Part shown: in pieces, positions 1-8,154 of the stretch
How the letters are laid out: every line of letters starts with the position of its first letter
How positions within the stretch are numbered: position 1 is the stretch's first letter
Assembly (NCBI GenBank): GCA_044449065.1
Contig: JBIOHP010000018.1
Location: forward strand, 1-64,000
Length of the DNA: 64,000 nt
From: JBIOHP01 sp044449065
Lineage (GTDB): Bacteria; Bacteroidota; Ignavibacteria; UBA10030; SZUA-254
Reading direction: 5' to 3'
The notes under the pieces: model-generated
What the model was told of the DNA's origin: nothing
The model's input: only the letters and a program-made list of their open reading frames with translations
Databases searched by the model: none
Position numbers and translations under genes: made by a program

Positions 1-1734
1 ATGAATTACTGTGTCTGAGAGGATTCCCTCTGGAAGTTTCATCCAGTACCCTACTCCCTGTGAAAGCGATTCGCTCTGCACATATCCGTTTTCATAACGA
101 AACAGCGATGGGAAATTAACTGGAACGGATTGATTTTTCAGAGGGGTCGATATTAAATTCCATGTTCCCTGGTGGTAATTGACCGCTAACTCTCCGGGCT
201 GTCCCATGCCGGATACCGGGATAAGCAATGGATCGCCCGGCGAGGCGCTGTGCAATATACTGATCGTTCCGTTGTTTACACCCATGTTGGATGGCGCGAA
301 TTCGATTATGTACGTTTGTGTTTGACCGGGTTGAAGAACAATCTGTTCGATTGGGTTAACCAAAAAATTCCCGCTGTTGGATGTTAGGGAATAAATTGTG
401 AGCGGTGTGATGTCGGTGTTTTTTACTGATAATGAAGTATCTGCGATGGTTCCTGCAGGTTGGGGATTGAAAGATACTTCCACCGGCGTGCAATCGATGT
501 TGACAGGAGGTTTAATGACCACTCCTCGACGATAAGCAATATAGAATAAGCCATTGCTTATCATCTCTTCCCACACGCAATGGATCGTATTGCCATCGAC
601 GATGATCTTTGGTACTTCAGCGACATCAGCGACCGGGCTTAAGTCAAAAGGTTGTATATAGGAGACGCCACCATCTACGCTTACTACGACCATAGGAGTG
701 CTTGATGATATCGAGGATTCTTCAGACCAAATACATGCTACGATATTATTATTAATTGAAATATCGGGGTTGTACCCATTCTGAATTGTGGAGAGAAGCC
801 GTTCAGGTATCCATGTTTTTCCGCCGTCATCGCTCGCCCTTGCTACTATCGAACAACCGAACATTCCCTGACACGGTCCATATTTAGTGTCTCGCCATGC
901 CACGGCTAAATGCGATTGCCCGTTAACTGTTGAGCTGCCTATCGCATCTTGATCTGCTGACATATTTGTTTTATATGTGGAGAGAACAAGACTATCCCCC
1001 CATGTGGTGCCCATATTATACGAACGTTTGATATATACCGCGGGTGGTGGACCAGGATGACCCACAAGATTTGCCATGTGAAGAATACCCGGCGTGATCG
1101 CAATTTGAGTATAATAACTCCATGGCGGATACGAATTCCACAAACGTTTGAACCATGATGAACCGCTATTGTCTGAATAGATCATTCTAAATTCTTCAGG
1201 GGTTTCATTTTCATAACTAATACCGAGAGCACTGTCGTATAGTGCCATAGAACAAAATCCGTAAGTGATGTCAGGATCAATTATAGTTTGATCTTCCCAT
1301 GTGGAACCCCGATCGGAAGATTTCATCATATGGATTGGGGTATCACCTCCATAAGATTCCGCACCCTGGAATATTAGATATACCTCATTACCATCCGCTT
1401 TAACATATTCATAACATGCTTCACGGAAAAAAGTTAGTGAATCCGTCAACATCTCTCTCATCGGTTCAAACGTTGCCCCGCCATCGGTGCTTCTTAGATA
1501 GGGCAGTCGAACAATACCATCCGCGCGCCATGTTACATGCACGTTATCGTGCAACGCGGAGATTTGCGGTTTGAATGCGTGATGGATCACGCCGGAAAGA
1601 TTTTGTTTGGGATACCAGACAATATTGCCAACGGTATCGTTTTGCGATAGCGAGAAACCTGTTGCAAATAAAACCAAACCAGGTAACAAAAGTATTGCTC
1701 TTATCATGCGCGTTTTTATCGAAGTTGGGATCAT
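1..1734 (-). CDS. Secreted Asp-box (BNR) propeller protein, probable T9SS cargo; C-terminus outside window
   Basis: The frame is open from an ATG at 1734 to the window edge, giving 578 codons and no stop. A GGAGAGGG ribosome site lies 8-9 bases before the ATG, and an in-frame ATG at 1707 is an alternative. A signal peptide (about residues 1-36, hydrophobic core ILLLPGLVLFATGF) is followed by sialidase-type Asp-boxes such as RSTDGGATF, KSSDRGSTW, YSDNSGSSW and ASDDGGKTW. After these come a choice-of-anchor-D-like beta domain (EVSFNPQPAGTIADTSLSV onwards) and the first half of a WNL...GYWMK module. In sibling proteins of this window that module precedes a T9SS sorting domain, so the missing end probably carries one. 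It lies 20 bases after the upstream BNR gene, suggesting an operon. The ligand or substrate is unknown. Confidence 0.85.
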   Translation of the reverse strand, partial: MIPTSIKTRMIRAILLLPGLVLFATGFSLSQNDTVGNIVWYPKQNLSGVIHHAFKPQISALHDNVHVTWRADGIVRLPYLRSTDGGATFEPMREMLTDSLTFFREACYEYVKADGNEVYLIFQGAESYGGDTPIHMMKSSDRGSTWEDQTIIDPDITYGFCSMALYDSALGISYENETPEEFRMIYSDNSGSSWFKRLWNSYPPWSYYTQIAITPGILHMANLVGHPGPPPAVYIKRSYNMGTTWGDSLVLSTYKTNMSADQDAIGSSTVNGQSHLAVAWRDTKYGPCQGMFGCSIVARASDDGGKTWIPERLLSTIQNGYNPDISINNNIVACIWSEESSISSSTPMVVVSVDGGVSYIQPFDLSPVADVAEVPKIIVDGNTIHCVWEEMISNGLFYIAYRRGVVIKPPVNIDCTPVEVSFNPQPAGTIADTSLSVKNTDITPLTIYSLTSNSGNFLVNPIEQIVLQPGQTQTYIIEFAPSNMGVNNGTISILHSASPGDPLLIPVSGMGQPGELAVNYHQGTWNLISTPLKNQSVPVNFPSLFRYENGYVQSESLSQGVGYWMKLPEGILSDTVIH

Positions 1735-1754
1735 CTTATTTGCCCTCTCCTACG

Positions 1755-2276
1755 TTATTGTGTTTGTACCGGAGGGTCGGCCGTCCATTTTCCGGCAGCT
1801 TGCTGCACCTCGTCAAGAAAGGATTGAGAATCGGTCGCTTTAATCCATGCTCTCCAGCCATCGCGGCTCAACCATGCAGATACTGCGCCAGAAGTATTAT
1901 CCGTGCCGGCGCAATAAAGCATGTCCGGCTGCTCTATAGAAATACCGAGCTCGGTGATGGTTATATTTTTCCCGGGAATGAATGAAGTTGTCCACGTATT
2001 GCCACCGTCTGCCGATATTAAGATTCTAATGCGTGTAGAAGCAACAACATCATTGGGATTATGCGCATTCCACACGACATGGGTAGCGCGGATATTTTCC
2101 TTAAAAATATTTTTCCATTTCTCGCCTCCGTCAGTCGTCGCCCTGAGCATTCCATCCGAAGCAATCTCATATCGCACAGCCGTGGCTTTTGCAATATTCT
2201 GTGTGCGCTGCTGGCTATGAAGTGAATGTGGTAGTGTCAAGAACAAGAGAACAAAAATCAATGTTATTGTTTTCAT
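1755..2276 (-). CDS. Small secreted BNR/Asp-box repeat protein
   Basis: This is a 173-residue protein. The ATG at 2276 is preferred over a longer frame starting at 2402 because it begins directly with a signal peptide (MKTITLIFVLLFLTLPHSLHS); no strong ribosome site is visible. Two Asp-boxes (ATTDGGEKW and ISADGGNTW) and a degenerate third (LSRDGWRAW) are readable. That is too few blades for a closed propeller, so it is either a partial propeller, an oligomer subunit or a remnant of a longer gene. There is no sorting domain. It sits 20 bases upstream of the larger BNR gene on the same strand and is likely co-transcribed with it. Confidence 0.65.
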   Translation of the reverse strand: MKTITLIFVLLFLTLPHSLHSQQRTQNIAKATAVRYEIASDGMLRATTDGGEKWKNIFKENIRATHVVWNAHNPNDVVASTRIRILISADGGNTWTTSFIPGKNITITELGISIEQPDMLYCAGTDNTSGAVSAWLSRDGWRAWIKATDSQSFLDEVQQAAGKWTADPPVQTQ

Positions 2277-2918
2277 AAGTGCTTCATCAGTTGTTGAGTG
2301 TGGTTGAGTGGTCGTTGGGTTTGCCTCCGGGGCTATTACTGTGTTTAATTTATTTGGTGGTAGAACTCTGTTGAGGTTAGAAAACGGAATGATGTATAAC
2401 AAGGCAACGCCGTTACACGCTTATTTTGCGTTTTATAAAGTATATTTTCTATTTACAGAAATGAAACATTTTTACCTATCCGAAAATTAAAACATATCTC
2501 TTTTTCTGATATTTCGAAATGCAAATAAAATCGTATAGAAACGATGGGGTAATTTAAAAAATGTGAAAATGAAAAGCAAGTAGTGGTGTATAAATAATCA
2601 CAGTTGAATTTTTATTTCTTTGTTTTTATTGTACTTAGGTCGGGCGGTATTAATGTCAAATTATATTGATCATTTATCCTAATGAAACAAATAATATAAA
2701 CAATCACGAAATTCGATAACCGGTGGTAGATCTGGCGACAATCCTGTCTAAATTTGTCAGGTGGATCGGCCATGAATGAATTTATTCTCAAATGATTTCA
2801 GATATGAAAATTGTTTAGTATTTTGGAGTTTGTACTCGAGTATGCCCCGTCAAATTATTTTGGTGGGATTACCACACTATTCCTGTGTTATTTCCCATAC
2901 CCATTAATTTTATGTCAC
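2277..2918. other. Gene-free AT-rich spacer
   Basis: About 640 bases separate the BNR pair from the terminator of the outer-membrane protein gene. Base composition is markedly AT-rich and the short open frames show no recognisable protein. It should contain the promoter of the BNR pair, but I cannot point to a convincing -35/-10 pair. Confidence 0.5.
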
Positions 2919-2956
2919 AAAAAAAGCCGTCCCGCTCAAACGAGAGCGGGACGGCT
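2919..2956 (-). terminator. Rho-independent terminator of the barrel-protein gene
   Basis: A perfect 13-bp stem (2925-2937 with 2944-2956, arm AGCCGTCCCGCTC) with a six-base loop is followed on the minus strand by seven T residues. It lies about 30 bases after the stop codon at 2985, in the right orientation for the minus-strand gene. Confidence 0.93.
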
Positions 2957-2984
2957 ATGTAATCAATTACTTATATTGAGCGGC

Positions 2985-4040
2985 TTAGAACGCTAAACCA
3001 AACCCGCCGGAGATTACCGTTGTGCTTCCCATGTTATAATCAGCGTTGATATTGATCGGTCCCAGAGCGAAATTTACGCCGACGATGGCGCGGAATGTAT
3101 TTTTCGCGTCCAGCGAGAATGCCGGATTAAATTTTACCGTGGTTCCATTAACTTCTGCGTTGTAGAAATATTGAATATCCATGCTTGCTTTTTCCATCTG
3201 TAATCCGCCGTAAAGCGTCAACAGACTGAACGATTTGCTCACCTCGACGTTGAATAACCACGCGCTGGCTTTTAAGAGGTCGTAATCATTTGAAACGCCG
3301 CCGGTTGTATCATGGGCAGTGATCGTGAACCGTTGAATTGCGAATCCGGCTGCAATATCCACCGGGGCATTTTCACCGCCGAGGTACTGGCTGATGCTGT
3401 GCCGCACGCCGATCCCCCAGAAGCCGACCGATCCGTAATCGCCGATATTCGTTTTCGGGATGAGGCGGAGTGTGAAATCTGTGCCCATGATTGTGCCAAG
3501 GGTCACTTGCGGCATGGCAAGCGGCGCGTAATTTATTTTTCCTACACCGCCGATTGTGGTCTTCTGATATGTTAAGGGAATATGATAAACATTTCCGCCA
3601 AGTGTTGTATCAAAAGAGACTGTTCCATTGAGGACTCCGGGAACTTTATCGTCGCCGAAAATAGTTGGTAAACCAATTCCGTTAAGGGTGGTAGAGAAAT
3701 CATGTTGTACATGAATCTGTGGTCCACCCGGATTCGATGGATCATCCACCATGCGATCTACGTGGATGGAATCGTTATATGCAAGATTAAAGAGCTGATC
3801 CGCTGAAGGGATTGTTGCCGCAAATGCTTTTACGCCGATATACAGGTGAAAACCGTTTGTCATCTTTGCGCTATGGAAGAAGCCGGAATTGATATCGGCT
3901 CCGAACGCATCGCTGAGCGGCTGTAAGTATCCCGTTGCATAGGAAGAAGCAACATTGCTTAGTTTACTGCTCAAGTCGTCCGCGTGTCCGATACCGAACA
4001 TGAGCGCTGTTAAACAAAGCAATAAGTATAATTTACGCAT
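2985..4040 (-). CDS. Outer-membrane beta-barrel protein, DUF6588-like
   Basis: A 351-residue protein with a cleavable signal peptide (MRKLYLLLCLTALMFGIGHA). The rest alternates hydrophobic and polar residues in beta-hairpin fashion and ends in an aromatic residue (GGFGLAF), the usual C-terminal signal of outer-membrane barrels. The layout resembles the DUF6588 family seen in FCB bacteria, which is recognition from memory and not a search result. Its job is unknown; it may be a channel or structural barrel. It is a single-gene unit, with a TTGCTT/TATATT promoter at 4107-4135, a dyad element just upstream of the -35 and a strong terminator downstream. Confidence 0.75.
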   Translation of the reverse strand: MRKLYLLLCLTALMFGIGHADDLSSKLSNVASSYATGYLQPLSDAFGADINSGFFHSAKMTNGFHLYIGVKAFAATIPSADQLFNLAYNDSIHVDRMVDDPSNPGGPQIHVQHDFSTTLNGIGLPTIFGDDKVPGVLNGTVSFDTTLGGNVYHIPLTYQKTTIGGVGKINYAPLAMPQVTLGTIMGTDFTLRLIPKTNIGDYGSVGFWGIGVRHSISQYLGGENAPVDIAAGFAIQRFTITAHDTTGGVSNDYDLLKASAWLFNVEVSKSFSLLTLYGGLQMEKASMDIQYFYNAEVNGTTVKFNPAFSLDAKNTFRAIVGVNFALGPININADYNMGSTTVISGGFGLAF

Positions 4041-4106
4041 AAGTTACCTTAGTATTATGAATGGAATCGTTATGAGAAAAATGTCGATTTAAGAAAACAA
4101 TAACGT

Positions 4107-4135
4107 AATATATCATTCAATCGCGAAGAAAGCAA
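4107..4135 (-). promoter_or_regulatory. Sigma70-like promoter of the barrel-protein gene
   Basis: Read on the minus strand: -35 TTGCTT (4130-4135), a 17-base spacer and -10 TATATT (4107-4112). The start codon at 4040 would leave an untranslated leader of about 60 bases. Confidence 0.6.
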
Positions 4136-4166
4136 TCAAATTGTAATGTATTACAATACAATTTGA
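4136..4166. promoter_or_regulatory. Dyad-symmetric element abutting the -35 box, candidate operator
   Basis: Outer arms TCAAATTGTA (4136-4145) and TACAATTTGA (4157-4166) are perfect inverted repeats. The centre reads TTGTAATGTATTACAA, a dyad with two central mismatched bases. It touches the -35 box of the barrel-protein promoter. Spacing and AT-rich symmetry are like binding sites of Fur-family or other dimeric repressors, but the regulator cannot be named. Confidence 0.45.
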
Positions 4167-4231
4167 TTTTGTGTGATATCTGTCAAATAGGTTAAATAAT
4201 TTTACACCCCCCTTCACTTTCAGGCGTTAAG

Positions 4232-4355
4232 GAGTGTGAGTCTGTCCGAGAACTCGTAGTAGCGGGTCACCAGACCCGCGCGAATCCCCAATCGGTTCAA
4301 AATAGCCGCCGATCCGGTGATCGGCTACTACAAAACATGGTTCTCGGACACACTC
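4232..4355 (+). repeat. Dispersed palindromic repeat family 1, copy A
   Basis: A 124-base element bounded by imperfect inverted ends (GAGTGTG...GTCCGAGAAC at the left, GTTCTCGGACACACTC at the right). Inside are two hairpins, GCGGGTC-ACCA-GACCCGC and a CCGATC-CGGT-GATCGG stem. Related copies are at 23624-23742 and 27798-27938 (opposite orientation) and 29521-29597 (shortened). No protein is encoded. It lies in the spacer between divergent genes starting at 4040 and 4712; the remaining sequence of that spacer is AT-rich. Confidence 0.85.
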
Positions 4356-4587
4356 GTGTTTCATTGCGGTTTGGCTCCATCCGGAATTATCAGCCGGAAA
4401 GACAATGGCTTGATTGCGAACGGTAATTTTTAATATGAGCAATTCCGGTTATCAAAAAATAATATCCATGTTTTCCATCAATTCGGCTTAAAATGAATTT
4501 CTACGATAATAAATATTTTTGATCCTCAAAAACCGTAAAATTCAAGGAAAATAGGCGGTATTTTAAAAAATAATTACCAATTTTCTA

Positions 4588-4616
4588 TTGACAGCATTTC
4601 CCCATTTAATTATATT
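4588..4616 (+). promoter_or_regulatory. Sigma70-like promoter of the SBBP-repeat gene
   Basis: Consensus -35 TTGACA (4588-4593), 17-base spacer, -10 TATATT (4611-4616). The predicted start site lies about 90 bases before the ATG at 4712. Confidence 0.75.
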
Positions 4617-4711
4617 GTATGATTCCACATCCAAATCAATCGATTCGATTCGGACGATTACCCCGCGACTTGGATATTATTCAATAAACAGCTTTTATCG
4701 AAAGGTCGACT

Positions 4712-7036
4712 ATGAGACTATTTACAACAGTTTGCATCATGCTTTTTCTGTCCGGGTTCGCCGCGACCATGTCTCATGCTCAGCTTGCCCGGCAGTGGGT
4801 GGCGAGATATTCCAACGCAGATAATAAAGGGCTTGACGTTTCTACCGCGATGGCGGTTGATGATTCCGGCAACGTGTATGTAACCGGATATTCTGCGCTA
4901 AAAAATAATAAATATGCCCTCCTAACCATGAAATATTCTCCGGATGGGGTTCTCCTGTGGGTCGCCTCGTTTGGATGCAATGATACCGCAAAGTCCAAGG
5001 CGATTGCTATTGACACTATGGATAATGTGTATGTGGCTGCCGCAATCGATTCAGGTGGATCGTACAACTACCTGACCATGAAATATTCAACCGGCGGCGT
5101 ACTGAAATGGGCGCAGATGTATGATGGTCCGGGACACGGCGAGGATCAACCCACCGCTATTGCGGTTGACGATTCCATGCATGTTTTTGTCACCGGCTAC
5201 AGCATGGGGGTCGGCACAGGGTTTGATTATGCCACCCTTAAATATGACACGGCGGGAAACCTGAAATGGGAAAAACGCTACAATGGCAGATTGGGCGGCG
5301 ATGACCGCGCAACCGGTATCGCTCTCTATAGTCATACATCGGTCTATGTGACCGGTGCAGCGACGGATACCTCTCTGGATTTCGTTACCCTCAAATATAA
5401 TGCCGCCACAGGAGATTCGATCTGGATGGTTCAGTACAACGGACCTAGCAACGGCAAGGACATTCCGACGGCCATCATAGCACACAGTTCGACCGATATT
5501 TATGTGACCGGATCAAGCGAAGGAGTTTTTACCGGCACCGATTATGCAACGATGCGTATTAACTCTTCAGGCGTGGTTCAATGGGTTAGCCGGTATAACG
5601 GCACAGCGTCCGGTGATGACAACCCCGTTGCCCTGGCGTACGGATCAAAGATTTATGTGACCGGAAGAAGTTTGCAAATCGGGACTTTTTACGATATGGT
5701 TACGGTAGGCCTAAATATATCAAACGGAAATGTGGACTGGGTATCATCGTACAACGGCACCGCTAATGAGGATGATTATCCGACAGCAATCTATCCATCG
5801 GGGAGTTACTTTTACGTGCTGGGTTCTTCAACGGACGCCGGCGTAGGATTGGATTATGCTTTGATAAAATACCGCGGCAGCAACGGGCAGGTTCAATGGT
5901 CGGTAACCTATAATGGTCCGGGAAATGGAGACGATATCACCAGCGCTCTGGGATATTTCAACGGATCTTTTTATGTTACAGGAAGCAGTCTTGGCGGAAA
6001 AACCGGACAAGATTTTCTTACCATCAAATATTCAGATCCTCTTCATCTAAAGTATCGCACATTCACCCAAGATAGTCTTGTGAAGAAAGGGGTTCTGTTA
6101 AAGAATAATTCAAGCGTGCCGAATATCGGCAATGTCCGGGATATGGCGTATGACGCAGCATTCCCAAAGATTAAAGCAGGATACGCGGGCGCCCCCGGCG
6201 GGTTGGTAGTGGGTATTGCGAAGAAGGACAGCGCACGAGCATTTGGTTGGATCAGGGTGACGAAGGGTTCTGCAATCGCAGCGATGGTGCCGCAAACAAA
6301 TCCGGCTGGACCGATAAACAGCTTTGTCGGCGAGATGAAAGATCCGAAAGTCACCAAATACAATAACAAGCTTGCCGGCGACTTGCTTGCCCTTAAAATT
6401 AACATCGGAGCAAGCGATGCTGAAATAACGCCGCCAACCTTCGGCGATTTAACATACAATGACGGCGATACCAGCAATCATTATAACGGGATGACCCTCC
6501 GGCAGCTTGTCGCGTTTACCGATAACGCGTTGACGTTTGGAAAGCGATATCCCGGCATTAATTATATCTCCCTTGACACCTCTATTCAAAAAATAAACAA
6601 GGCGTTCAGCGGGCCATTGGGCATTGTAAGCGTCCTTCCACAAGTTGTCGTTTCAGGATATCAATCGATTGATAGCGTAGCGTTTCTTGCTCCCGGCGCG
6701 GCTCCCCTGGCAAATCCGCTTGCGTTCCCGGAAGGATCGATTGCCGGCGAGGAGCAAGTGCCCGAGGTTTATACCTTGTATCAAAATTATCCGAATCCCT
6801 TCAATCCTTCGACCACGATTAAATTCGATCTTCCGCAAGCATCCGAAGTAACGTTAAAAATTTACAATATGATCGGGCAGGAAGTCGTTACGCTGCTCGA
6901 CCATCAGGAGATGGATGGAGGCAGCCAGGCAGTAACATTCAACGCATCCAATGTTGCGTCGGGCGTTTATTTTTATCGCATGATCGCCAACCAGGGCGAG
7001 TTTCAAACCGTGAAAAAAATGGTTCTGATCAAATGA
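4712..7036 (+). CDS. Secreted SBBP-repeat beta-propeller protein with T9SS sorting domain
   Basis: A 774-residue protein. Signal peptide about 1-23 (ends MSHAQ). Residues about 40-455 contain eight repeats of about 54 residues with the pattern AIAVD..NVYVTGYS......DY.TLKY, the SBBP (beta-propeller) signature. Residues about 455-690 form a region I cannot assign. The last 83 residues are a T9SS type-A sorting domain (YPNPFNPSTTIKFDLP, IYNMIGQEV, SGVYFYRM, KKMVLIK). This predicts export across the outer membrane and anchoring or release. Such propellers usually bind ligands or partners; no enzyme motif is visible. It has its own promoter (4588) and terminator (7062), so it appears monocistronic. 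An alternative GTG or ATG start inside the signal peptide is unlikely. Confidence 0.88.
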   Translation: MRLFTTVCIMLFLSGFAATMSHAQLARQWVARYSNADNKGLDVSTAMAVDDSGNVYVTGYSALKNNKYALLTMKYSPDGVLLWVASFGCNDTAKSKAIAIDTMDNVYVAAAIDSGGSYNYLTMKYSTGGVLKWAQMYDGPGHGEDQPTAIAVDDSMHVFVTGYSMGVGTGFDYATLKYDTAGNLKWEKRYNGRLGGDDRATGIALYSHTSVYVTGAATDTSLDFVTLKYNAATGDSIWMVQYNGPSNGKDIPTAIIAHSSTDIYVTGSSEGVFTGTDYATMRINSSGVVQWVSRYNGTASGDDNPVALAYGSKIYVTGRSLQIGTFYDMVTVGLNISNGNVDWVSSYNGTANEDDYPTAIYPSGSYFYVLGSSTDAGVGLDYALIKYRGSNGQVQWSVTYNGPGNGDDITSALGYFNGSFYVTGSSLGGKTGQDFLTIKYSDPLHLKYRTFTQDSLVKKGVLLKNNSSVPNIGNVRDMAYDAAFPKIKAGYAGAPGGLVVGIAKKDSARAFGWIRVTKGSAIAAMVPQTNPAGPINSFVGEMKDPKVTKYNNKLAGDLLALKINIGASDAEITPPTFGDLTYNDGDTSNHYNGMTLRQLVAFTDNALTFGKRYPGINYISLDTSIQKINKAFSGPLGIVSVLPQVVVSGYQSIDSVAFLAPGAAPLANPLAFPEGSIAGEEQVPEVYTLYQNYPNPFNPSTTIKFDLPQASEVTLKIYNMIGQEVVTLLDHQEMDGGSQAVTFNASNVASGVYFYRMIANQGEFQTVKKMVLIK

Positions 7037-7061
7037 GATCCGTTCTATCTCTATAAGAACT

Positions 7062-7094
7062 GAGCCTGGCAATACTGCCGGGCTCGTTCTTTTT
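7062..7094 (+). terminator. Rho-independent terminator
   Basis: Ten-pair stem GAGCCTGGCA (7062-7071) with TGCCGGGCTC (7076-7085), one wobble pair, four-base loop, then GTTCTTTTT. It lies 25 bases after the stop codon of the SBBP gene. Confidence 0.9.
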
Positions 7095-7452
7095 CCCAAC
7101 AAGTTAATTCCAGTTGTAATGATACACAACTTGTACGATTATGAAATTTGCGGGGAAAGCGCTTTTAACCATCATAACGAATAATTATTGCAAAACAGGA
7201 ATATTATCCCGACTCCGGTCGCTTCTACTTGCATTTAAAATATTTAATTTAAGCGATTCAATTTGCATTTTAAAAACAATATCATTATCTAATTGATAGT
7301 TTTAAGACAATTATATCTGAGATACTCTGTCTCAACCAGTGGTTGTGGGATTTCATCTCATGATTTATCCACTCTCATAATTAATTGTGTCATTTTTACG
7401 AAATGGCATGATCTTCAAGCTAAAATATTTACAACATCTTTTTGAGGATTAC
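7095..7452. other. Gene-free AT-rich spacer upstream of protease operon
   Basis: No gene or repeat is recognised. A weak TTGCAT (7263-7268), 17 bases, TATCTA (7286-7291) pair is the best promoter candidate for the downstream pair of secreted proteins, leaving a leader of about 155 bases. Confidence 0.35.
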
Positions 7453-8133
7453 ATGAATACGTTTATAATGAATCGAAAAATAATTACGTTTTTTATTCTC
7501 GTCGCAATATTCACGCTCAATATTATTGGTTTTGGCAAAGATAAGCCGGATAATGAAATAAAAGAACTTGCCTCGGCAGGTTTTAAATTTATTTTAGATA
7601 AAATTCCTGCCGGGTCGGAAACGAACTACGGTTTCAATAACCGCGGTGAGTTTTCCAAAGTAACTGTGGGCGCACCGTTCCAGGTTTATACGATAGTTTC
7701 CGAGTCGTTAAAGGGAAAACTTTCATCCTCAAAAAACTATTTCGTCCCAATTGATGAATGGAGAATCCCTCTGGTTGTGGATGGACAAAATAGAGCATTG
7801 CTGACTGCGGCGCCGATGAATGGAGAATGGAAGATAGTCGATTTTGGCGCAGCCGGGTTAGCAAGTGAAATCGGCGAGTTCGATAGCAAACATCCCGCGG
7901 TCGCATCAACCCAACGAAAAATTCTTCTGCGGATTTATCCGCTGCAGATCGATTTTTTGCTCTACCAATCCGAAACAGCGGGATTACCGCAACAAACGAT
8001 TTATCCGCTTCAGTCAGCGGCGCGAATGCTGAAAAGTTCCGTGAAAGCCGGGAAGAGCGTTCTTATGTTGAACGATATACTTCCCGTCATAAAAAGCAAG
8101 CTCGTTGAGCAGCATATCATCGAAGATAAATAA
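7453..8133 (+). CDS. Small secreted protein paired with a papain-like protease
   Basis: A 226-residue protein if started at the ATG at 7453, which has GAGGA just upstream and begins a signal peptide (hydrophobic core ITFFILVAIFTLNIIGF). A GTG at 7387 opens the same frame but would place 22 extra residues before the signal. The ATG at 7468 is also possible. The mature part carries a compact stretch (PFQVYTIVSE, EWRIPLVVDG, NGEWKIVDFGAAGLA). I do not recognise a named family. It precedes the secreted cysteine protease gene by only 21 bases. That pairing suggests an inhibitor, chaperone or propeptide-like partner, which is inference only. Confidence 0.75.
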   Translation: MNTFIMNRKIITFFILVAIFTLNIIGFGKDKPDNEIKELASAGFKFILDKIPAGSETNYGFNNRGEFSKVTVGAPFQVYTIVSESLKGKLSSSKNYFVPIDEWRIPLVVDGQNRALLTAAPMNGEWKIVDFGAAGLASEIGEFDSKHPAVASTQRKILLRIYPLQIDFLLYQSETAGLPQQTIYPLQSAARMLKSSVKAGKSVLMLNDILPVIKSKLVEQHIIEDK

Positions 8134-8154
8134 TACCATAATGGAGAAATTGCT

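Noticed and set aside
1575..2220. Plus-strand open frames opposite the BNR genes
   Set aside because: They are antisense to clear signal-peptide/Asp-box proteins and have no family features of their own.
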